The notes under the pieces were generated by a model. It was not told where the DNA came from. It made no database searches and saw nothing but the letters and a program-made list of their open reading frames with translations. 64,000 bases of DNA from Galeruca laticollis (taxonomy: Eukaryota; Arthropoda; Insecta; Coleoptera; Chrysomelidae): the NCBI GenBank assembly GCA_963921935.1, contig OY998175.1:226818122-226882121 (forward strand), in the 5' to 3' direction. Position numbers and translations under genes: made by a program. Shown piece by piece: positions 55,080 through 64,000 of the stretch. Numbering within the stretch: the stretch's first letter is position 1; each line of letters starts with the position of its first letter.

Positions 55080-58011
55080 CTCTTTTTCTCAGATATTCTC
55101 TGATGAATTTAGAAATATATGCGGACGTTAAGTCAAGCATAGTTTCCATTCTGTTTTTATTATTCCCTGTAGTTCTCATTTAAAAAATTTCTAGTTATAG
55201 AGCAAGTAATGACGGACTTCTGTAGTCGTATGTATGTTGTTGGATGAAGTTGTAATTTCTGGATGCTGTCGTGTAGATTTCTTGGTATAACTCCTGTGTT
55301 AGATAATATTATCGGTATTATAATCTTGATGCCACATGTCTCTAATTTCTTCTGAGAGATGTATGTATTTTTCAATTTTCTCTCCAATTTTTTTTTGTAG
55401 ATTGTGTGTGTTAGGTATGGAAATTTCTATTAAGTAAGTAGTTTTTGGTTATTAGTGTAATGTCCGGTTTATTCTGCGGTATTGTCTTGTCTGTGATGAT
55501 TGATCTGTTCCAGTATAGTTCAGCACTGTCGTTTTCTAGTACGTTTTGTGGTGTATATTTGTATGTAGGAGCGATTTCTTCTATAAGGTTGTATTGCTTC
55601 GCAAGTTGTTGATGTATGTGTTTCGCTACATTATCATGTCTTCTGGTGTATTCTGTATTTGCTAGTATGTTGCAACCTCCCGTTATATGATCAATTGTTT
55701 CTATGTGCTGTTTGCATAGTCTACACTTGTCTGTTGGTGTATTTGGATCCTTGATTATAAGTTTGTTGTAGTATATGGTGTTTATCGTTTGGTCTTGGAT
55801 TGCGATCATAAATCCCTCTGTTTCACCGAAGATATTCCCCTTTGTGAGCCACATGTTGGATGCCTCCAAGTCTATATGTTGTTGTGGATGTTTTCCGTGT
55901 AGTGTTTTTCCTTTCAGGTTTTCTTTCTTTGTTGCTGGCGTTATTATTCTATCTGTCGGATTGTATGTATGGCTAGAAAATTTTAAGGGGTGTGCCTGAT
56001 GTCTCAGAGTGTATGATTGCTTTATGGATGTTGCTTGTTTCACCTCTTTCTACAAAATATCTTCTCAAGTTGTCTACCTGAGTGTGGTTCATATTTTTAA
56101 TGTCTATGCAACCTCTTCCCCCTTCTCTTCTGTTAAGTGTAAATCGTTTCACTGCTGAGTGTATATGATGTATTCTATGTTTGTGACATTGTGACCGGGT
56201 TAAGGTGTTTAGACCTTCGAGATCTGTATCACTCCATTTAATTACTCCCATCGAATAAGTTAGTATTGGTATTTCGAACGTGTTAATTGCTTTGGTTTCA
56301 TTTCGTGCTGATAGTTCTGTTTTAAGTACGGTTGTTAGTCTGTATTTGTATATTTGTTTTAACTCTTCCTTTAGTGTTGTATGCTCTAATCCAATTTGTT
56401 GGTTGAATCCTAAATATTTGTATTAATCAGTACTTTCCATACTTTGTATTGTCTTATTGTTGCTGTTTAGAGAGTAGTCTTCTTGCGTAGTTTGCTTTCC
56501 CTTGACGATGCTATTTATTTTGCATTTGTCTGTTCCAAATGTCATTTTGATGTCTGAGCTAAATGTTTGAGTAAGATTAAGTAAGTGGTTGAGTTGATGA
56601 CCCGATGCTGCTAGTAGTTTGAGGTCATCCATATAAAATAAGTGAGAAATTTTACATGTATGAAGACTTTTGATGACGTAGCCGTAGTTGGTATCATTTA
56701 AGATGTTAGACGGACAGTGGATTTAAGGCGAGGCAAAACCATAATGCACTCAGGGAATCTCCCTGAAAGATGCCTCGGTTAATTTGTATTGGTTTGGATT
56801 CCAGGTTTGCTTGTCCTGTCTTGATTGAGAGGGTGGTTTCCCTATTTTTTATTATTAATTCTAAAAATTTTATTATAATTGGATGTACTTTGTAGATTTT
56901 TAATATTTGGATTAGCCAGGAGTGGGGTACACTATCAAAAGCTTTTTGCTAGTCAATGTAGGCAAAGTAGTGAGATCTTTGTTTTATTTTTGCTTGATGG
57001 GTTATTTCTGTATCTATAATTAGTTGTTCTTCACATCCTCTAGTTCCTTGACGACAGCCTTTCTGTTCCTCGCTTAATATTTTATTTTTTGTTATATGTT
57101 CAGTTAATTTTTGTGTGATGATTGATGTTAGTATCTTGTATATAGTAGGTAAACAGGTTATAGGTCGCTATTCACTTGGATCGTTTGTAGCATTGCCTTT
57201 TGGTTTCAGATATGTTATACCTTGTGTTAATATACGTGGGATTTTATTTGGGTCGGATATATGTGTTAAATAATTTTGCGAGTTGTGAGTGAGTGGAAAG
57301 AAATTTTTTTTAACCAGTAATTTGCAATTTTGTCTACTCCTGGAGCTTTCCAGTTGTGTGTTCGAGCTACTGCTTTTGATATATCTTCTGGTGTAATTAT
57401 TATTTCGGACATTGATTCGATTGTGTTGAATATATCTTTTACTACGTGTATCCAATGTGCGTTCTCATTGTGTTTAGCGGGGTGTGACCAGATATTACTC
57501 CAGAAATTTTCAATGATATCTACATCGACTTTATCATTTCTTATGTTTTCTTCTCTATTTTCTAGCGTCTGGTAGAATTTCTTTTAATTAGTATTGAAAA
57601 TGTAGTTTTGTTTCCTTCTGTTTGCGCTTTTTTTGTACCTTCTTAATCTTTTCGCTAGTGCTTGCAGTTTTTGCTTCTTTGTATCAAGTTCGTGTCTTAT
57701 TTCTTCCTCTGATTTCATTTCTATGGCTTTTCTCTTTTTTTGCGATAATTTTCCTTGCGTATATTGAGTGACTTGTCCAATATAATTCCTTAGGAATTCT
57801 ATTTTAGTTTGAAGTCTCCATTGCCAGGCTGGTGTTTTTGGTTGATAGGACATATTTGTTTCTTTCTGTTTTGTATGTAGTTGAGTGGTTGTTATTGCCC
57901 CTGTGTATATGAGCAATTGTATTTCTTCCATACTTGTATCGGTAGTTATGTTTTGTTTAATTATGTTATTTATATGGTCGACTGTTGTTTTTGTGTGTGT
58001 GTGTTTTCTTG
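55080..58011 (-). pseudogene. R4/Dong-like LINE 3 ORF: RT, CCHC motif, endonuclease
   Basis: From 5' to 3' on the minus strand: a basic N-terminal region (PKTPAWQWRLQTKIEFLRN, TKKQKLQALAKRLRRYKKSA), HNWKAPGVDKIANYWLKKF (pre-RT motif), EEQKGCRQGTRGCEEQLIID, FAYIDYQKAFDSVPHSWLIQ, GIFQGDSLSALWFCLALNPL, catalytic LFYMDDLKLLAASG (intact YMDD), TPLKIF, CRLCKQHIETIDHITGGC (CX2CX8HX4C), endonuclease QNKPDITLIT and a C-terminal SITRNFLNE. Stops and frameshifts near 57580, 57170, 56950, 56715, 56430 and 55400 make it a pseudogene. Confidence 0.8.
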
Positions 58012-59690
58012 TAATAATAATATAATAATACAACGTTTATTCATAAATTTAACAAATACAGTGATAAAATACAAATAAAATTGAATAAACATCTAGACAT
58101 CCACAGAAGTATTGTACTTACTTGTATGTGGTGAATATAGGCAAGTGTGTCAAAATTTAAAAAAATTTGAAAAAAAAACAAAAAATGCAGTTAACAACAA
58201 TATAAATTCATTTTTACATGTTTGTATTTCAGACATACATTTCGTATATGAGTTTACTCTTCTCTGTTTTTTGATTCAGCATTCTATCATTTTGTGTATT
58301 TTGGTTTTGTCTGTTTCTTTAACAAATATTACTAGTTGGGTTTTGAAGCGTTTAAAAAAAGTTTCATCGATAATTCTCTGTGGTAGTTGCCCGAATAATT
58401 TAGGTGCCAAGTAGGAGTAACCTTTTGACCTATTGTTTTAAGAGCTGTTGGTATACAGTATTGATTATTCGATCTTGTCGCGTATCTATGATTTTGAGTG
58501 GTAAGTTTGTATTTATTTTTATATTGATGGTATCCTATCTGATTAATGTATAATTGTCTAACATCTAATATTTGTGTTTCAGGATAGAGTAGTGAGCTTG
58601 AATATCTCTTAGGTTTGTTGAGAATAATTCGGAGGAATCGCCTTTGAGACACTTCGAGGGCATTTAGACGGTTCTTTGAAATTCCTCCCCGGCCAATAAT
58701 GCCATAATTGAGGTGTGACTCAACCAAACCGTGGTACAGTATAGTTTTACATTTAAAGCTCAAAAATTGGCCTACTTGCTTAAATCGAAATAGGATACTC
58801 CGAAGCTTTTTAGTTAAATATTCCATAAGATGGTTCCATCGTAAGTGATCGTCAATGTAAATACCCAAGTATTTAATTCTTTTTGCAGGTTTAATTGAAA
58901 AATCTTGTTGGATATTAAGATTGTATTTTGGCAGAGACGTTTAATGACTACTGAAGGGTAAGTATACAGTTTTGTCAAAGTTTATTGAGAGTAATCTGCT
59001 GTCGAACCAGTCTTTGAGTTTTCCAAGATCATTTTCAATATTTATTTTGAGTCATCATGTTTGTAATAAATCACAGTATCGTCCGCGAAGCTGATTATTT
59101 TTTCGATTGTTTCCTGTTCAAATAGATTATTTAAGTAAATTACGAATAACACCGGCCCCAATACTGTTCCTTGAGGTACATCACATTTAATGTTGATCTC
59201 TTCACTCACATGATTTTTGAATTTAGTTTTTTGTGTTCTGCTTGTTAGATAACTTTTGAATAAATTATGAGCTAAACCCCTTACACCCATATCTTCTAGT
59301 GTATCTAAAAGTATGGAGTGGTCGACAGTATCGAAGGCCTTTTTTAGATCCAAAAAAACCCCAATAGATGGAGTGCTTGAATCCAAAGATTCGTAGATGG
59401 TTTTTGTCAAGGAATGGATTGCATCATTGGTAGATTCTTTTCTCTAAAGCCATACTGGGATGTCGACAGCAGATTATAATTTGATAGGTATGTCGTAAGT
59501 CTCGTTTTTATAATTTTTTCAAAGACTTTGCTTATTGAAGATAGAAGTGAAATAGGCCTATAGTTTGAAATATTTTCTGTATTCCCATTTTTGAAAATTG
59601 GAGTTATAAGAGATTTCTTGTTTTCTTGTACTCTTTGTATATATGGTCTGTAGCTCATTCCCGTATCTTTGTATGTATGTGATATTAAAC
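58012..59690 (-). mobile_element. CR1/Jockey-like LINE, 5' truncated, nested in R4/Dong-like LINE 3
   Basis: Minus frames 59658-59407, 59410-59042 and 58868-58332 make one RT: NYRPISLLSSISKVFEKII, SQYGFR, GVFLDLKKAFDTVDHSILL, CDVPQGTVLGPVLFVIYLNN, catalytic IISFADDTVIYY, YLGIYIDDHLRWNHLMEYL and YHGLVESHLNYGIIGRGG. Two frameshifts, at 59408 and ~58950. The 3' end GAATAAACGTTG is followed by an imperfect TATTATTATATTATTATT tail (58012-58032). There is no endonuclease: truncation begins near 59690. Confidence 0.8.
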
Positions 59691-59944
59691 TTCCTATTCT
59701 ATTTGTTTTTCTTCTTTCTGTTTTTCATTTAGCGTTGTGACTACTTCTGGCTCATGGATCTCTTTAGCTTGTACAACTTGACGCTCTTTTATTTGTTCTA
59801 TTTGTATATCATCTGCATTTATTTCGATTTTTGTATTACTTTGGCTATTCTCTTCTGCTTCAATGATGTCTGTGACTGTGTGTATGTTGTTTTGTTCGAT
59901 TGTTCGTTGGGCTTGCTTTTTAATTACTTCTAATTCAAGTTGCG
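59691..59944 (-). pseudogene. R4/Dong-like LINE 3, N-terminal part
   Basis: The minus strand encodes LELEVIKKQAQRTIEQNNIH, TVTDIIEAEENSQSN and VVTTLNEKQKEEKQIE, a Glu/Lys/Gln-rich segment that reads on, after the nested LINE, into RKHTHTKTTVDHINN at 58011. The residues before LELEV in the longer open frame come from the TTA repeat and the neighbouring short element. Confidence 0.5.
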
Positions 59945-60105
59945 TTATTATTATTATTATTATTTTGGGTGGGAAAACCTTCAAAAGGCGCTTGGCGTAA
60001 AAGTTGTAGGTTGCCAAACAGTGTGGGATTTGTATCTCACTAAAAACCCACCCATAAGGAGCATCGACTACTGGGGTCATTAGCCCTTGTTACTACATTT
60101 TATAT
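59945..60105 (-). repeat. Short element 3' end with (TAA)n tail
   Basis: On the minus strand a ~140-bp block (GGGCTAATGACCCCAGTAG to GGTTTTCCCACCCAAAA) ends in (TAA)n at 59945-59963. It could be a SINE or the 3' end of another TAA-associated LINE. The direct repeat TTACTACATTTTATA occurs twice at 60087-60121, at its border with the next LINE. Confidence 0.4.
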
Positions 60106-61655
60106 ATGTTACTACATTTTATATTTTCAGATTTTGTTGAATAGTTTGATGCACTTCATATATTCTAAGGTGTTCTTTATATTTTCGTTTCTCAGGTTCT
60201 CTTCGGTGTTTTATGTCACATTGATGTCTTTGTGCATTGAATGTGTGACATTCATTGATAACATGAATTACTGACATAATCACATTACACTGATCACAAA
60301 TTGGTGCTGGGTCGCCTTTCAGAAGATGTTGATGGATGAGACTTGTGTGTTCTGTACGAAGTCTAAATGCTTTACCGGTTTGTAACCTACTCAGCCCCGT
60401 GGATTCATACTTCTTCTTCACCTCCGGTTCTAGCCTACGGAGTAAGGTATTTGTTTCATCCCATATAGCTTGCCGTCCGTTAATAATTTTTCTTTTTAGA
60501 TTATTTATAAAATCAGTTTTCTGACTGCTTCGCTATTGGCTGATTGTTCGTCACTTTTATCATCAACAAAAATCTTAGGGAATTCAACGTCTATACTTCC
60601 AAAGTACTCAAGATACCTTATTGCAAGGGGGCGAGTGATGATGCCTCTATTGTCGTATTCATTAATATTTGCGAATAAAAATTGGTTATTAGGATTTTTA
60701 GTATTTAATTTAACTCTTGTGAAGTATGATGTTTGAAGGATTAATCTTCGTTGCTCTAGTGGCATTAGACCGGATTCACTTTGAACAGGGGTCGTCGGAA
60801 ATGCTCCCAGAGAGTAACGTATTCCTAAATTTTGAATTTTATCCAATCTGTTCAAATGACTCTTTCTCGCAGAGGAATAAACAATGCTGCCATAATCTAT
60901 CTTGGACAATATTAAAGCTTTGTATATTATAAGAAGGCTTTTTGGATCAGCTCCCCATTTTGTATGTGCCAAGACTTTGAGTATATTAAGGGATTTTCTA
61001 CATTTCGTGTTGATAAGTTCTAAGTGTTCATGCCAGTTTAATTTTTTATCAAATACAAAACCGAGGAATTTAATAGTATCGACGCAGGTTATGATGTTGT
61101 CCTTTAAATATAAGAGTGGATCGTAATGGGGTTTTCTGAGTCTACAGAAATGTACGCATTTTGTTTTTTCTTCAGAGAATTTAAAACCAATTTTTTCTCC
61201 ATTTTCAATAATCTTATTGATTGCTGGTTGCAGTGTACGTGTAATGTGTCCCACTTTTTTACCGCTGAAAAAAATTGCAACGTTATCGACATAGAGACAT
61301 TTATTGATTTTTTGATCGACGTCTCTACAAATTTCGTTTATAGCGATTGCAAACAGAGTACAACTAAGTGTTGATCCTTGCGGTACGCCGTTTTGCAGTG
61401 TCCTACTTGTTGAAAATTCATTTGCAACTCTAACTTTGAAACGTCTATTCTCGAGAAACGATTTTATGAATAATTGTTGTTTTCCTATTAGTCCAAATTT
61501 TGACAATTTATCCAGGATTCCATGCCGCCACGTCATATCGAAAGCGCCTTGAATATCAAAGAAAACAGCTATTAGGTGTTCTCTTTTTCGAAAAGCTTCT
61601 TGAATAAAGTGTTCCAGTAAAACTAAGTGATCTATCGTTGATCTTTTCTTTCTAT
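60106..61655 (-). pseudogene. I-like LINE 1, RNase H region deleted
   Basis: Minus frame 61536-60505 is a long RT part: MTWRHGILDKLSKFGLIGKQ, LQNGVPQGSTLSCTLFAIAI, KCLYVDNVAIFFSG (YVDD reads YVDN), IKFLGFVFDKKLNWHEHL and WGADPKSLLIIYKALILSKI. RNase H should follow but is absent; frame 60421-60119 has FRLRTEHTSLIHQHLLKGDP and the terminal Cys-His motif CDQCNVIMSVIHVINEC. At the 5' side the frame continues (AFRKREHLIAVFFDIQGAFD) to about 61655, next to (TTA)n. The catalytic Asn and the deletion indicate an inactive copy. Confidence 0.75.
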
Positions 61656-61659
61656 ATTA

Positions 61660-61661
<2 letters not shown>

Positions 61662-61724
<63 letters not shown>

Positions 61725-61738
61725 ATTATTATTATTAT
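61662..61738. repeat. (TTA)n microsatellite
   Basis: About 25 units with one TAATA interruption, between the 5' end of I-like LINE 1 and a Gypsy LTR fragment. Confidence 0.95.
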
Positions 61739-61739
61739 A

Positions 61740-61962
61740 ACTATCTACCAACCGTGAGTTCAGTCTACATTTTAATCAAGTTGTGAGCAGAACAAATGAA
61801 CAATAAAAGTGAACTGTGTCTAATATGAACAGTGTTTACATGAACTAAGTATAAGTGAATAGTTAAGTGTATGAATGAATTAAGTGAGTAGATATACCGT
61901 GTATATAAATTTATCCCACCCGTTGTGATAAAACTATTTGAATAAATAAAAAAAACATTACA
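61740..61962 (+). repeat. Gypsy LTR fragment, A/B family
   Basis: Starts at AACTATCTACCAACCGTGAG, homologous to ACTATCTACCCACAGAGTTAG in the LTR at 13121-13632, and runs through ATACCGTGTATATAAATTTA and CCCACCCGTT to the end CATTACA. The 5' half of the LTR is missing at the microsatellite. Confidence 0.8.
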
Positions 61963-62662
61963 ATAATACCATTACTGGACTATATTTTTGGGATAAAACC
62001 AAATGCTAGATCTACAAGAAATTGGTAATTCCATCGTATTATGTGAAAACGTTGTCGTTACTATTACTAAGACCTTCTTGTGATCCTTTTATTATTCGAC
62101 TATAAACTGTTCCTTTAGGATACCTTTGACGCCATACTAAGCAGATTAATATTAGGTTTCCTATACCTCCTTTTATCCTGTTTTTTAATTCAGTTAAACT
62201 CTTGACTGTTTCATCTTTATTCTCGTGCCTGTGTTGTATGTATACTGTAGGATAATTTATTCCTCATTTTTATATATACACACAGAGATATTGAAGTTTA
62301 TGATGTTCAAATCAACATCATATTGCGATGATTTACGAGATACACTATCGGCGGCGAGGAAAATAGCTTTGGGTAAGAAAGTAATAACTTTTCAGAACGT
62401 ACATGTTGAACAGGCATTTTCTTTTACTCAAAGAGATATTACATTAGGTAAATAATGGAAGTTCTTTGATAATTGAAGTGAAATAATTGTGAATATGATG
62501 AAATAAAATGGCATTTAAAGAAGAAAAAACGCTAAAAAACAAAATCTAATAAGTTTACTGTTCCGATCCTTACTCTGTGGAATATACTTAAATGAAATTA
62601 TTTTTTTTACCGCATCAACCTCGAGGGTTATGAGCGGGGTTCAAAAAACATACAATAGGTAC
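61963..62662. other. No gene recognised
   Basis: A 76-codon plus frame at 62225-62455 has no recognisable motif. The rest is AT-rich without repeats. Confidence 0.4.
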
Positions 62663-64000
62663 TTATATTTTATGATATAAATTGGATTCTTTCAGAAATT
62701 TGAGCACTTTTTCACTTAATGCGCGGTTCATGTTAGGCGGAATGTTCTTAACTGTTCTTCTAATACTCAAATTTCTACAATCCAATAGTATATGTTTTAT
62801 GGTTAGAGGCACATGACACGTAAAACACTGCTTTGGTGGTTCTTGATTCAACAAATGCTGATATGTGAGGGCTGAATGTCCTATTCTTAACCTGTTTAAA
62901 ACAACCTGGTCGTTTCTGTTCTGTGGAAGGGGAAGTCTAGATTTTACTGATGGCATAATTTCTTTTCTTCCCCTCTTTTTTGCCAGATATCCCATACAAA
63001 AACTTTTATAACTAATTTGAAATCGGCAGCTGGAACTTTTTCAAAATGAGGTAGATTTTCGTTACATATAGAGTGTCGTGCAATTTCGTCAACTTTTTCA
63101 TTGGATGGTATGCCTACATGAGAAGGGACCCACAGGAACTCTATTTTAACGTGTGTCAGCTGAAGTCTGTAAAGTTCTTCTTTAATATCTATATGTATTG
63201 GGTGAGAAGGAAATAGTTGTTTTATTCCTTTGAGAGCACTGTAGGATGCCGATATTATTAATATGTTTTTGTCTGGCTGTTAGTAGCTTCTCAAGGCTTC
63301 AAGTATGGCGGCGAACTCTCCTATGTATACTGAACAGTGAGGATTTAGCCTGATTATTTACATTTTGTAAGAATGCCAATGCGATTCTATTCTCTGATTT
63401 AGATGCATCAGTAAAAATATGATCATAACCGGTGAATTTGGAAACGAGATCATAGTATTTTAATTTGAATATATGGTGGCTGGTAGAGTGTTTCGGTTGA
63501 TTTGCTAATGAGAAGTTGACTGCTGGTATTTGAATTGTCCAAGGTGGAGTTTCATGACATAATGGTAAAGACAGTTGAAATTGTTCAATATTGAAATCTG
63601 ATCTCTTTAACCTTTCATATAATGGTAAGTATTTTTTCTGGGTATCTGGAATGGTATTTGTATCATGAACAATGGTTAAAAAAGAAGGATTGTTGTTTTT
63701 TGAGCTGAAACTCTAGATGCATAGCTTAAAGATAGATATAGACGTCTTAGATATAAAGGTGGTTGTGATGTGATAACTTGGAGACTACTAACAGGACTTG
63801 TTCTAAAGGCTCCTGAAACTATTCTTAGAGAACTGGTCTGAATAACATCCAATTTGTGTAGAGGAGTGCTGCTGGCTGAGTTGTAGCAAATGCTCCCATA
63901 GTCAAGTTTACTTCTAATTATTGACTGATATAGGTTAATCAGTATTTTGGTGTCGGCTCCCCAGGACTGGTTTGTAAGGATTTCAAGCATGCTTATTCTC
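62663..64000 (-). pseudogene. I-like LINE 2: RT end, RNase H, terminal Cys-His motif (continues beyond window)
   Basis: Minus strand: frame 63990-63676 is the RT C-terminal part (WGADTKILINLYQSIIRSKL, DYGSICYNSASSTPLHKLD). RNase H follows in broken frames at about 63560-63080: HIFTDASKSENRIALAFLQN (first Asp), YIGEFAAILEALRSY (Glu), SASYSALKGI where an Asp is expected, and WVPSHVGIPSNEKVDEIA (last Asp). Frame 62995-62663 has VVLNRLRIGHSALTYQHLL and CFTCHVPLTIKHILLDC. A relative of I-like LINE 1, but with RNase H retained, as in the I/LOA/R1-type elements. The 5' part is outside the window. Confidence 0.8.

Larger units (their letters stand above)
55078..59944 (-). mobile_element. R4/Dong-like LINE 3, interrupted by another LINE
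   Basis: The main body is 55078-58011 and the 5' part 59691-59944; a CR1-like LINE (58012-59690) separates them. The 3' end is followed by (TAA)n on the sense strand (54978-55077). The 5' end abuts TTA repeats at 59945-59963. AAGAAAAAC and AAGAAAAC next to the nested LINE may be its target duplication. This is the longest R4/Dong-like copy here. Confidence 0.75.

Overview
The window is eukaryotic repeat-rich DNA and looks like an arthropod, most likely insect, genome. It is strongly AT-rich, its genes have GT-AG introns, and nearly all recognisable coding sequence belongs to transposable elements of types common in insects: Penelope-like elements (PLEs), Ty3/Gypsy LTR elements, CR1/Jockey-like and I-like LINEs, R4/Dong-like LINEs, pogo/Tigger-like transposons, P-type transposase, and Crypton-type tyrosine recombinase genes. 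No convincing single-copy host gene is visible. The species cannot be named from the sequence.

Layout. 0-5.2 kb: internally deleted P-type transposase, a LINE tail, and a PLE (minus) with a partial tandem copy upstream. 6.2-13.6 kb: decayed Gypsy element A, a LINE 3' end with a (TTA)n tail, an R4/Dong-like LINE (minus), a (TAA)n/(TTA)n microsatellite and an LTR fragment. 14.1-20.1 kb: a dead tyrosine-recombinase gene split by a nested composite (PLE-3, Gypsy C, and an inverted PLE terminus). 20.6-25.4 kb: a complete but dead pogo/Tigger-like transposon with TA target duplications. 26-32 kb: a PLE with a twin-priming-type inversion, long inverted-repeat arms, a ~173-bp satellite lying between two halves of a LINE, and PLE-4. 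33-36.7 kb: foldback elements and an apparently intact two-exon tyrosine recombinase gene. 36.9-39.2 kb: a second Tigger-like element. 40.0-44.1 kb: Gypsy B, a deletion derivative with two LTRs and an intact gag. 46.2-54.3 kb: a LINE whose endonuclease is interrupted by a 6.8-kb DNA transposon. 54.3-64 kb: R4/Dong-like LINEs in (TAA)n repeats, a CR1-like LINE nested in one of them, and two I-like LINEs.

The most striking object is the transposon at 46684-53506. It has ~517-bp terminal inverted repeats, a 3-bp TTA target duplication, and one four-exon gene that can be spliced without any stop or frameshift into a protein of about 1508 residues. That protein carries a Cys/His motif near its N-terminus and an XPG/FEN1-like nuclease domain in which all seven acidic metal-binding positions of FEN1 have an acidic counterpart. 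It may still be functional.

Two further themes link the parts. R4/Dong-like LINEs lie in TAA repeats, some of which are the 3' tails of other LINEs. Five separate minimal hammerhead ribozyme motifs are readable in PLE-associated sequences.
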